From: Bacillota bacterium | GTDB lineage: Bacteria > Bacillota > Clostridia > Tissierellales > Peptoniphilaceae | NCBI GenBank assembly: GCA_023394215.1 | Contig: JAEXBH010000019.1 | Span: 1-5,484 of the forward strand | Direction: 5' to 3' | Length of the DNA: 5,484 nt | In this document: positions 1 through 5,484 of the stretch, one piece after another | How the letters are laid out: each line of letters begins with the position of its first letter | Numbering within the stretch: the first letter of the stretch is position 1 | Notes under the pieces: model-generated | Seen by the model: only the letters and a program-made list of their open reading frames with translations | Databases searched by the model: none | Told to the model about the DNA's origin: nothing | Program-made: the position numbers and the translations under genes

Positions 1-1385
1 GCTATGGTTCTTGCCAGTTTAATTATATTTATCATTTGCCTATGAGACAATTTATATTTATTACATATATTTTTGATAATTTCTAAAACTGAATCTTCCA
101 GATATATATACTCAAATACTTCCTTGGAATTTAAATTGCCGTTATAGATACCAACTTTATTATTATACCTTTTTTCTTGATTTTTCCAAGCCCTATTTAT
201 ATTTTTACTAACTTTTTCCAAATCATAGGAGGCATCTTTTCTGTCAAATTGACTCGGCATATCGATATTTATACATATGGAAAATCTATCCATAAGGGCT
301 TTTGAAATTCTGCTGTTAAACTTATGGATACTTGCTGCAGAGCATTTGCAGTCTTTATCCTTTCGTCCAAAATTTCCGCAAGAACAGGGATTTGCGCAAG
401 CTATAATAGAGGCTGATATAGGGTGATTTTCTTTATCCGTCCTATAATCCATAAATAAATTAAGTTCTTCCAATATTGGTTTGGAAAAAAGATTAAACTC
501 ATCAAAAAACATATATCCGAATGTTGATAAAAGAGCATATGATTTCTTGTTTGCAGAGCCGAAAATATCGGATAAAGACATATTGGAGTCAAATTTGTTT
601 ATGAGAGGCTTTGCGATTAAATTTTGACTATTATAATAGAAGTTGTAGAGTTTGGAAAGGTAAAGAAATTTTTCAGGATCTAAATTTGGAAGAATTGATT
701 TGATGGCTTCAACCGTAAAAGTTTTTCCACTTCCTATAGGCCCCTTTATTAGTATGTGATGTTTGCCGGCTATGGCAATTATTAGAGATCTGATTAATCT
801 ATCCTGCCCTTTTACATGATTTATCGTTATATCAAATTTTTTATTATCAAAAGTTTGAATTTTTTTATTTGAAAAAAGCGGCTTCTTTTTAGAAAAATAA
901 TCAATCACTTCCTGCAAGTTTTCTGCAAACATAATATTATCATGAGGAAAATATTTTATAAAGTCATAAGAATCTTTAGGAAATATTGCAATAAGATTTT
1001 TATTTTCCAATACAGTTTCTAAATATACCAATATATTTTCAGGGCAAACGAGGTCCCCTTTCAGGTTTAAATCTCCTATAAAAATATATTGATCGCTGAT
1101 TTCTATATTTGAAGTTAATTTTAAGAGTGCCATAAAAATAGGAAAATCAAGGCTTGCATAGTTAAATTTTACATTTTCTTCAAACAATAAATTTATTTTA
1201 CCAAGCGGCATTTTAAGCTTATAGTATTTAAAAATATTTACTATCTTATTTTTAATAATTGTCTTTTCGATTTTGTTATTTGATAAAATATTAAAAGCAA
1301 GCATTCCTTTTTGAACACTTGCTTCTATTTTATTTAACCGTCCCCTGCTTTTATTGCAAGTTATTGTTTTTACCGTAGAATACAT
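1..1385 (-). CDS. ComM/YifB-family Mg-chelatase-like AAA+ ATPase, C-terminus cut by window edge
   Basis: Open from the ATG at 1385 to base 1 with no stop: 461 complete codons, so roughly the last 40-50 residues of a family member of about 500 are missing. The N-terminal part (about 1-140) follows the ComM plan, with degenerate counterparts of the early Gly/Val-rich strand, the FDLP motif (here LDFPIFMALL) and the GEL.L.G motif (here GDLNLKGDL). The AAA+ core has Walker A GPIGSGKT (215-222), Walker B MFFDE (292-296), a Cys cluster C334/C336/C346/C348 in NPCSCG...CKC, and the Arg-bearing SKALMDRFS (R367). The visible end HRQMINIIKLARTIA matches the Mg-chelatase C-terminal ARTIA motif. In competent bacteria ComM is a helicase that aids branch migration during integration of transformed DNA; the role here is inferred. 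The usual RPFRxPHH and GEISLAH motifs are not recognisable. The start overlaps the upstream pseudouridine synthase gene by 16 bases. Confidence 0.88.
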   Translation of the reverse strand, partial: MYSTVKTITCNKSRGRLNKIEASVQKGMLAFNILSNNKIEKTIIKNKIVNIFKYYKLKMPLGKINLLFEENVKFNYASLDFPIFMALLKLTSNIEISDQYIFIGDLNLKGDLVCPENILVYLETVLENKNLIAIFPKDSYDFIKYFPHDNIMFAENLQEVIDYFSKKKPLFSNKKIQTFDNKKFDITINHVKGQDRLIRSLIIAIAGKHHILIKGPIGSGKTFTVEAIKSILPNLDPEKFLYLSKLYNFYYNSQNLIAKPLINKFDSNMSLSDIFGSANKKSYALLSTFGYMFFDEFNLFSKPILEELNLFMDYRTDKENHPISASIIACANPCSCGNFGRKDKDCKCSAASIHKFNSRISKALMDRFSICINIDMPSQFDRKDASYDLEKVSKNINRAWKNQEKRYNNKVGIYNGNLNSKEVFEYIYLEDSVLEIIKNICNKYKLSHRQMINIIKLARTI

Positions 1386-2296
1386 GAATCCTCCTTGGAA
1401 AAAATAATTTCCTTATATTTTTTTATTAGGGGATCTTCGTCTATTCTTATATCCATTTCTTCATGTGTAATGGGATGTATAAAATTTAAACGGTAGGCTT
1501 GTAATAATTGATTGTCAAGTTTGTACTTTGATCTGGTCCCTTTATAGTCCTTGTCTCCTAAAATAGGATGCCCTATATGGGAAAAATGTACCCTTATTTG
1601 GTGGGTCCTTCCTGTATATAACTTTATATCCAAATAGGAATAATCACTATTTTCGATTTCTACATGATATGATGTCTTGGCATACCTTCCGCTGTCTATA
1701 ACGGTCATAAGTTTTCGATTATGAGGATTTCTACCTATAGGATATTCCAAAATTCCATCTTTTTCGGAAAGTTTCCCGTTTATTATGGCCCTGTAATACT
1801 TATTTATTTCATGATTTTTAAACATATCTTTAAGCTTAATATAGGCTCTGTCAGATAAAGCTATAAGCATAAGTCCGCTTGTGTTCATATCCAGTCTGTG
1901 AACTATACCCGGTCTGTCCTGCCCTCCAAGTTCAGATAAGTTTTTGAATCTGTAAAGTAAAAAATTTACAAGGGTCTTTTCCCTAATCTTATCAGTAGGG
2001 TGTGATAAAATTCCTCTCGGTTTGTTAACTATTGCTATATCAGCATCTTCATATATAACATCTATGGGGAGATTTTCTTTTTCCAATTCCTTTATTGTAA
2101 GTCCGGAAAGATCAATTTCTATTTTATCGCCAAATTTTACCTTATATCCTGCTTTTTCATATTTATCATTCACCAAAACTTGCTTTAAGTCTATCAGGCT
2201 TTTTATTTTTGATCTGGATATATCTTCAAAATAATCTGCTAAAAATATATCTAATCTTCCGAATTCATATTCTTCATTATCTAAATAAATAATCAT
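1370..2296 (-). CDS. RluA/RluD-family ribosomal RNA pseudouridine synthase
   Basis: A 308-residue protein of normal family length. An N-terminal S4 RNA-binding domain (about 13-60, RLDIFLADYF...SRSKIKSLI) is followed by the pseudouridine synthase domain. The catalytic Asp is D136 in HRLDMNTSG (133-141). Other family motifs are NKPRGILSHP (about 91-100), KYYRAIING (about 166-174) and RTHQIRVHFSHIGHPILGD (230-248). The enzyme isomerises specific uridines in ribosomal RNA; by family and by position near lspA it resembles Bacillus YlyB, an RluD-type protein, but the exact target base cannot be read from sequence. The longest frame begins at a TTG (2299), but the next codon, ATG at 2296, has GGAGG five bases upstream, against two for the TTG, so I start at 2296. 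The ung stop and this start share a base (TGATG), and the gene end overlaps comM by 16 bases. Confidence 0.93.
   Translation of the reverse strand: MIIYLDNEEYEFGRLDIFLADYFEDISRSKIKSLIDLKQVLVNDKYEKAGYKVKFGDKIEIDLSGLTIKELEKENLPIDVIYEDADIAIVNKPRGILSHPTDKIREKTLVNFLLYRFKNLSELGGQDRPGIVHRLDMNTSGLMLIALSDRAYIKLKDMFKNHEINKYYRAIINGKLSEKDGILEYPIGRNPHNRKLMTVIDSGRYAKTSYHVEIENSDYSYLDIKLYTGRTHQIRVHFSHIGHPILGDKDYKGTRSKYKLDNQLLQAYRLNFIHPITHEEMDIRIDEDPLIKKYKEIIFSKEDSCILR
1390..1396 (-). promoter_or_regulatory. Shine-Dalgarno site of the comM-like gene
   Basis: AAGGAGG lies four bases before the ATG at 1385, inside the last codons of the upstream pseudouridine synthase gene. It supports this start and suggests coupled translation of the two genes. 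Confidence 0.8.
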
Positions 2297-2961
2297 CAAA
2301 GCCTCCAGTCTATTTCCTTTTTACCTTGAGAAAAAAGATAGGCGTTGGCTTTAGAAAAGGGTTTGGAGTTAAAAAATCCCCTACTTGCAGATAAAGGAGA
2401 CGGATGGACCGATTTTATAATGCAATTTTTATTGGCATCTATAAATTGTGCCTTCTCCTGAGCTTTGTTTCCCCATAAGATATACACTACATTTTCTTTG
2501 TTTTCATTTATTTTTTTTATAATAAAATCTGTAAAAACGGACCAATAAGATTTTGCATAGAAATTTGGACTTGCCTGTCTTACTGTAAGACTTGCATTTA
2601 AAAGTAAAACTCCCTCTTCAGCCCATTTTTCCAAGTCCCCATTTAAAGGCGTTTCTATTTTTAAGTCATTTTTCAATTCTTTAAAAATATTTCTTAAAGA
2701 AGGCGGTAAGCTTATGCCTTTTTTCACTGAAAAAGCTAAACCGTCAGCTTGACCGGGTCCATGGTATGGATCTTGTCCCAATATAAGCACTTTAAGCTTT
2801 GAAAAACTTGTAAGTTTAAGAGCTCTGAAAATATCTTCCTTAGCAGGATAAAGAATGTATTTATCATATTCCTTCATCATAAAGGCGTAGAAGTCCATAA
2901 AGTTTTTGTCTTTAAAAATATCTTTTAAGATATCATCCCAATCATTTCCTATCTTTATCAT
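2296..2961 (-). CDS. ung: Uracil-DNA glycosylase, family 1
   Basis: A 221-residue, full-length family 1 enzyme that removes uracil from DNA and so starts base-excision repair in the cytoplasm. All active-site elements are visible: the water-activating loop GQDPYHG (62-68, general base D64), the uracil-stacking Phe in LAFSV (F76), the Pro-rich SLPPSLRNIFKEL loop (84-96), the uracil-binding Asn in LLLNASLTV (N122), and HPSPLSASRGFF with the catalytic His (H186) and the Leu that intrudes into the DNA helix (L190). The ATG at 2961 has GAGG six bases upstream and lies inside the last 20 bases of lspA. The stop overlaps the next start by one base (TGATG). Its place between lspA and an RluD-type gene suggests cotranscription with the cluster and no dedicated promoter. 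Confidence 0.97.
   Translation of the reverse strand: MIKIGNDWDDILKDIFKDKNFMDFYAFMMKEYDKYILYPAKEDIFRALKLTSFSKLKVLILGQDPYHGPGQADGLAFSVKKGISLPPSLRNIFKELKNDLKIETPLNGDLEKWAEEGVLLLNASLTVRQASPNFYAKSYWSVFTDFIIKKINENKENVVYILWGNKAQEKAQFIDANKNCIIKSVHPSPLSASRGFFNSKPFSKANAYLFSQGKKEIDWRL
2302..2306 (-). promoter_or_regulatory. Shine-Dalgarno site deciding the pseudouridine synthase start
   Basis: GGAGG lies five bases before ATG 2296 but only two before TTG 2299, which favours the ATG. The site is inside the last codons of ung, so ribosomes finishing ung could reinitiate here. Confidence 0.75.
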
Positions 2962-3412
2962 TTTTACCCTCGATAAAAAATATATAGAAAATTAAAAATA
3001 TAGCAGAGAATGAAATATACATATCAGCAAAGTTAAATACCGGAAAATCATATATACCGCCTAAGGGTGTAAAAATGAAATCCACTACATAGCCAAATCT
3101 GAATCTGTCTATTACGTTACCTATTGCCCCCGCCATTATCATAACCAAAGGAAGTTTAACAGAAATGCCAATTTTGTTTCTATTTTTTAATAAAAATACT
3201 AATATAGCCAAGCAGACCGCAAAAGCTATAATTATAAAAATATATTTTGCATTCTGAAGCATTCCCCATGCTGCGCCCTTATTTTCCAAATAGGTCAAGT
3301 GTAGCCAATTTTTTAATATTTTAACTTGAACTTGCCCCATTAAATACGATTTAGCCAGAGTCTTTGTGACTTGATCGGCAAAAATTGCCAGTAAAAATAT
3401 AATAATATACAT
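2942..3412 (-). CDS. lspA: Lipoprotein signal peptidase (signal peptidase II)
   Basis: An integral membrane aspartyl protease that removes the signal peptide of prolipoproteins after lipid attachment. The 156 residues fit the family's 150-165. Four hydrophobic segments are visible (about 2-20, 56-76, 84-104, 128-148). Family motifs: ADQVTK (12-17), the ENKGAAWG loop (43-50), GAIGNVIDRFRFGYVVDF (95-112) and FNFAD (126-130). Crystal structures of the family place the catalytic pair at the Asp of VVDF and of FNxAD, here D111 and D130. The longest frame starts at a TTG (3436) with no usable spacing to a ribosome-binding site. ATG 3412 has AGGAGG three bases upstream and gives the normal N-terminus, so I start there. 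The gap to the ylmH stop is seven bases, and the 3' end overlaps ung by 20 bases. Confidence 0.95.
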   Translation of the reverse strand: MYIIIFLLAIFADQVTKTLAKSYLMGQVQVKILKNWLHLTYLENKGAAWGMLQNAKYIFIIIAFAVCLAILVFLLKNRNKIGISVKLPLVMIMAGAIGNVIDRFRFGYVVDFIFTPLGGIYDFPVFNFADMYISFSAIFLIFYIFFIEGKNDKDRK

Positions 3413-3415
3413 AAG

Positions 3416-3421
3416 CCTCCT
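3416..3421 (-). promoter_or_regulatory. Shine-Dalgarno site deciding the lspA start
   Basis: AGGAGG overlaps the ylmH stop codon (TAG) and sits three bases before ATG 3412. It is eight codons' distance inside the longer TTG-initiated frame, which argues against that frame. The overlap with the stop implies ylmH-lspA coupling. Confidence 0.75.
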
Positions 3422-4178
3422 ATATAAACTTTTCAATCCTTATTCTAAATTTATCCTTTCGGGTTTTACCTTCTATTTCTTTAAGAATAAATCTTCCAAA
3501 TCCCCTTACGGAAACCATATCTTGGCTTTTTACTTCCGTAGATGGATTATTTGAGATTATATAATTTAATTTCACGAAATCTTTTTCTATTATCGTTTTT
3601 GTTTTTGATCTTGCCAAATTAAGAACGGCACTTAAAATTGCATCAAGTCTTAAAGAAGATACTATGGTATTTATACTTTCAAATTCAAAATCTTTATTTT
3701 CCAAATATAATTTAGGAGTACTTGAGACTTTTACTTTATTTCTTTTAACACTTTTAAGGTTAAATAGTATAAAATCCGCAATTTCTTTTTTACATACAAG
3801 CATAGCTGAAGATTCTTTAAGAGATATATCTCCTATCTTATTTCTATCTATACCCAAGTTTAAAACCGCTCCTAAAATATCTCGATGTCCAACTGAAGAA
3901 TTTAGCTTGTCAATATTTAATATTTCAATCTTTTGATTTAAGTTCTCCTCTAAATTAAAGTCGTCAAGAGAATAAAATATGATTTGCCTCTCTCCGTATT
4001 CATGAGATTTATATATTTTATAATAAATTTTTTCCCTGTTACAAATTGATTTTAATAATTCTATATGATTAGGTGTCATAAAATCACTGTTGTCAATTTG
4101 TGAATAATAAAGTTTAGAAATCCTGTCAGAATATTTTTGATATACTAATTTTGATTCCTCATCTTTAATAAAATCCAT
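3420..4178 (-). CDS. ylmH: YlmH/RqcP, S4-domain RNA-binding protein of ribosome quality control
   Basis: A 252-residue YlmH-family protein. The signature GHRDILGAVLNLGIDRNKIGDI spans 97-118. A C-terminal S4 RNA-binding domain follows (about 174-240), with VSSLRLDAILSAVLNLARSK and the end motif DMVSVRGFGRF (220-230). In Bacillus subtilis YlmH (RqcP) binds stalled 50S-peptidyl-tRNA complexes and works with RqcH during alanine tailing of incomplete proteins; the same role here is inferred from family membership. The longest frame starts at a TTG (4205) that falls in the loop of the terminator-like hairpin. ATG 4178 has GGAG five bases upstream and is preferred. It lies next to sepF as in Bacillus, but no ylmG or divIVA gene lies between sepF and lspA. 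Confidence 0.93.
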   Translation of the reverse strand: MDFIKDEESKLVYQKYSDRISKLYYSQIDNSDFMTPNHIELLKSICNREKIYYKIYKSHEYGERQIIFYSLDDFNLEENLNQKIEILNIDKLNSSVGHRDILGAVLNLGIDRNKIGDISLKESSAMLVCKKEIADFILFNLKSVKRNKVKVSSTPKLYLENKDFEFESINTIVSSLRLDAILSAVLNLARSKTKTIIEKDFVKLNYIISNNPSTEVKSQDMVSVRGFGRFILKEIEGKTRKDKFRIRIEKFI

Positions 4179-4183
4179 ATTTT

Positions 4184-4187
4184 CTCC
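4184..4187 (-). promoter_or_regulatory. Shine-Dalgarno site deciding the ylmH start
   Basis: GGAG lies five bases before ATG 4178 and directly after the six-T tract of the upstream hairpin. This leaves no room for a promoter between hairpin and gene. Confidence 0.7.
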
Positions 4188-4215
4188 AAAAAATATGGCT
4201 GTCAAAGACAGCCAT
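4188..4215 (-). terminator. Rho-independent terminator-like hairpin between sepF and ylmH
   Basis: Reading the minus strand, ATGGCTGTC (4215-4207) and GACAGCCAT (4203-4195) form a perfect 9-bp stem around a three-base loop (4206-4204), followed by A and six T (4193-4188). It starts ten bases after the sepF stop. The T-tract is only on the minus-strand side, so it would act on this operon. Because the T-tract runs straight into the ylmH ribosome-binding site, it could instead be an attenuator or an mRNA-stabilising or processing hairpin. Confidence 0.72.
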
Positions 4216-4225
4216 TAAGTTTAAA

Positions 4226-4756
4226 TTATAATTGATATAAGCTTCTGTTTGTGATTTGTTCTTTAATAGCTCCGTCAATGTTTATTCCGTTAGGTGCTAT
4301 AACATATATATCCTTTGTAACATTTTGGATTGTACCGTTTAAAGCATAAACACCACCGCTTACGAAGTAAAATATTTGAGTTTTTTTATCAACTTCCAAC
4401 ATTTCCAAGTTTAAGACTACGCTCTTTCCGCTTGTTATATCATCAACTACCAACTTACCGTCTTCATAAGTAAGCGGTTCTCTTATAGAAACTATCATAT
4501 TTGAACTTGATCCCCTTGAAATGCTGCTTTGTACAGCAGGTCTTTTAGAGAATCTTTCCTCCCTTCCTGATTTTACAACATCTGTTTTTACTTCGCTGTC
4601 ATTAGCCTTGATTTCTTCTTTTGTTTCAATTACTTCTTCTTTTTCATCATTCTTTGAATCTTCATACTTATCATAATCTTCATAAAAATTATCTTCATCA
4701 TCATAATATTCTGATTCAATACCTACAAAGTCTTTAACCTTATCCCAAAAAGACAT
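4226..4756 (-). CDS. sepF: Cell division protein SepF
   Basis: A 176-residue SepF. In Gram-positive bacteria SepF polymerises, tethers FtsZ to the membrane and helps build the septum. The N-terminus MSFWDKVKDFVGI (1-13) is the expected amphipathic membrane-targeting helix. A strongly acidic linker rich in Asp, Glu and Tyr (about 14-55) and a Ser/Arg-rich stretch (about 64-85) follow. The folded SepF domain covers about 87-165 and contains IREPLTYEDGKLVVDDI, VVLNLEML, the turn FVSGGVYALNGTIQNV (131-146) and DIYVIAPNGINI (149-160), which match the family's SG-VYAL-G-IQ and FL-AP pattern. ATG 4756 has GGAGG four bases upstream. The gene follows yggS after 12 bases, the order ylmE-ylmF of Bacillus. 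A terminator-like hairpin lies just after its stop. Confidence 0.95.
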   Translation of the reverse strand: MSFWDKVKDFVGIESEYYDDEDNFYEDYDKYEDSKNDEKEEVIETKEEIKANDSEVKTDVVKSGREERFSKRPAVQSSISRGSSSNMIVSIREPLTYEDGKLVVDDITSGKSVVLNLEMLEVDKKTQIFYFVSGGVYALNGTIQNVTKDIYVIAPNGINIDGAIKEQITNRSLYQL

Positions 4757-4768
4757 AAACCCTCCCGA

Positions 4769-5428
4769 TTATTTGAATATGGCACTACCAATTCTTATCA
4801 TATTGGAGCCTTCGTCAATAGCCAATTTGTAATCGGCAGTCATACCCATAGACAAATACTCCATTTTAATATTATTATAACTTATTTTCTTGTGTTTTTC
4901 GAATATTTTTTTACATTTAGCAAAAGTATTTCTAATCTCTTTTTCATCATCAACATTTGGACCTATAGTCATAAGTCCATGAACTTTTACATAGTTTGCT
5001 TCTTCCACCAAGGCTATAAATTCATCCAAATCTTCTTCAAAAATAGCGAGTTTTGAATCTTCTCTTGATATATTAAGCTGAATAAGGCAATGAAAAATCC
5101 AATTATGTTTTTTGCCTTCTTTTTCCAATGCTCTTAATAAAGATATCCTATCAAGAGACTGTATCAACAAATCCTTACCTACAAGATACTTTATCTTATT
5201 GGTTTGAAGATTTCCTATCATATTATAAGAAAAGTTACCTGCGTATTTGTCCATTCTCGCAAGCAGACTTTTTACATGATTTTCTCCGATAGCATCTATA
5301 TCCGTGTTTAAAAGTTCATCTATTTTATCATCTTCCACATATTTAGTGACAGCCACTATTTTTACTTGCCTGTCACCTATATATTTTTTTATTTCATTAA
5401 TATTATCTGCAATGCTAATAGGAATCAC
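4769..5428 (-). CDS. YggS/PLPBP-family pyridoxal phosphate homeostasis protein (YlmE-type)
   Basis: A 219-residue protein (216 if started at 5419) of the YggS/PROSC family: a TIM-barrel, alanine-racemase-like fold without known enzyme activity, linked to vitamin B6 and amino-acid homeostasis. The PLP-binding Lys is K29 in KIVAVTK (23-29). Other motifs are AIGENHVK (46-53), NMIGNLQTNKIK (69-80), HGLMTIGP (150-157), LSMGMTADYKLAI (192-204) and the phosphate-binding end SNMIRIGSAIF (208-218). The N-terminal helix region is shorter than in the Escherichia coli protein, and the usual His of HFIGxLQxNK is Asn. The only canonical start is GTG 5428, which lies within an AAGGTGAT ribosome-binding-like sequence; an ATT at 5419 would give the family-typical N-terminus. 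The 5' end overlaps the upstream gene. Confidence 0.93.
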   Translation of the reverse strand: MIPISIADNINEIKKYIGDRQVKIVAVTKYVEDDKIDELLNTDIDAIGENHVKSLLARMDKYAGNFSYNMIGNLQTNKIKYLVGKDLLIQSLDRISLLRALEKEGKKHNWIFHCLIQLNISREDSKLAIFEEDLDEFIALVEEANYVKVHGLMTIGPNVDDEKEIRNTFAKCKKIFEKHKKISYNNIKMEYLSMGMTADYKLAIDEGSNMIRIGSAIFK

Positions 5429-5484
5429 CTTCCTTAAAATTTTTAGGATTTATAAGTATTTTTGTGAATTCTTCAAGCCTATCT
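5415..5484 (-). CDS. C-terminal tail of an unidentified upstream gene
   Basis: One minus-strand frame stays open from the right edge to a TAG at 5417-5415 and encodes 22 residues ending NPKNFKEGDSY; the other two minus-strand frames contain stops. It overlaps the start of yggS by 14 bases (GTG start) or 5 bases (ATT start), like the other junctions in this cluster, which supports a real gene. In related anaerobic Firmicutes a HlyD-like membrane-fusion protein often precedes yggS, and an NP-x-x-x-KEG ending would be compatible with that, but 22 residues are too few to name a product. Confidence 0.6.
   Translation of the reverse strand, partial: DRLEEFTKILINPKNFKEGDSY
5423..5435 (-). promoter_or_regulatory. 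Ribosome-binding region of yggS with ambiguous start
   Basis: The minus strand reads AAGGAAGGTGATT. AAGGA would sit only two bases before the GTG, whereas AAGGTGAT resembles the extended complement of the 16S rRNA 3' end and sits six bases before an in-frame ATT (5419). The site is inside the last codons of the upstream gene. Confidence 0.55.

Noticed and set aside
401..592. Minus-strand open frame of 63 codons
   Set aside because: It is a shifted-frame shadow of the ComM-like gene, which covers the Walker B to NPCSCG region here in another frame; no family resemblance.
1..1385. Reading the left end as a pseudogene because no stop-bounded frame covers it
   Set aside because: The frame is continuous from ATG 1385 to base 1 with family motifs in order; the stop is simply outside the window.
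2022..2234. Plus-strand open frame of 70 codons
   Set aside because: Antisense to the pseudouridine synthase S4 and early catalytic region; low-complexity Ser/Ile/Phe-rich translation with no motif.
2374..2406. Ung variant HPSPLSASRGFF, with Ser where many homologues have His before RGFF
   Set aside because: The catalytic His and the intruding Leu are intact and this position varies in the family, so I see no functional anomaly.
2918..2933. Inverted repeat ATATCTT-TT-AAGATAT, followed on the minus strand by T residues, resembling a terminator
   Set aside because: It lies within the first 20 codons of ung, consists almost only of A/T pairs, and arises from repeated Asp-Ile-Leu/Lys-Asp-Ile codons.
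3664..3936. Plus-strand open frame of 90 codons
   Set aside because: Antisense shadow of ylmH; the minus-strand frame carries the conserved YlmH signature, whereas this one shows no motif.
4225..4230. TATAAT as a promoter -10 for ylmH
   Set aside because: No acceptable -35 at 16-18 bases, and such hexamers are expected by chance in this AT-rich sequence; kept only as an alternative in the hairpin finding.

Overview
The window is a strongly AT-rich stretch of a Gram-positive (Firmicutes-type) genome in which every supported gene lies on the minus strand, so transcription runs from the right edge to the left. The gene set (a YggS-family PLP protein, SepF, YlmH/RqcP, LspA) is the division-and-envelope neighbourhood typical of Firmicutes. 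The low GC, the compact overlapping genes and the insertion of ung between lspA and an RluA-family synthase suggest an anaerobic coccus of the Tissierellia/Peptoniphilaceae kind (Anaerococcus/Peptoniphilus-like). That placement is inference from composition and gene order, not proof.

Reading in the direction of transcription: a 22-codon tail of an unidentified upstream gene (5415-5484); the YggS/PLPBP homologue (4769-5428, possibly starting at 5419); sepF (4226-4756); a terminator-like hairpin (4188-4215); ylmH/rqcP (3420-4178); lspA (2942-3412); ung (2296-2961); an RluA/RluD-family 23S rRNA pseudouridine synthase (1370-2296); and a divergent ComM/YifB-type AAA+ ATPase that starts at 1385 and runs off the left edge with no stop. 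There is no gene-free stretch longer than about 50 bases.

Almost every junction is an overlap or a gap of a few bases, so the genes look like one transcription unit with translational coupling. The exception is the 47-base gap between sepF and ylmH, where a 9-bp stem with a six-T tract sits against the ylmH ribosome-binding site. This hairpin could split the cluster into a division half (YggS, SepF) and a downstream half (RqcP, LspA, Ung, pseudouridine synthase, ComM), or adjust read-through between them.

Three starts are better placed at an internal ATG than at the upstream TTG of the longest reading frame (lspA, ylmH, the pseudouridine synthase). The yggS start is ambiguous because its GTG lies inside what looks like its own Shine-Dalgarno sequence. 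I see no mobile element, CRISPR array, tRNA or rRNA, and no clearly new system. The points most worth a second look are the degenerate ComM, the hairpin before ylmH and the yggS start.
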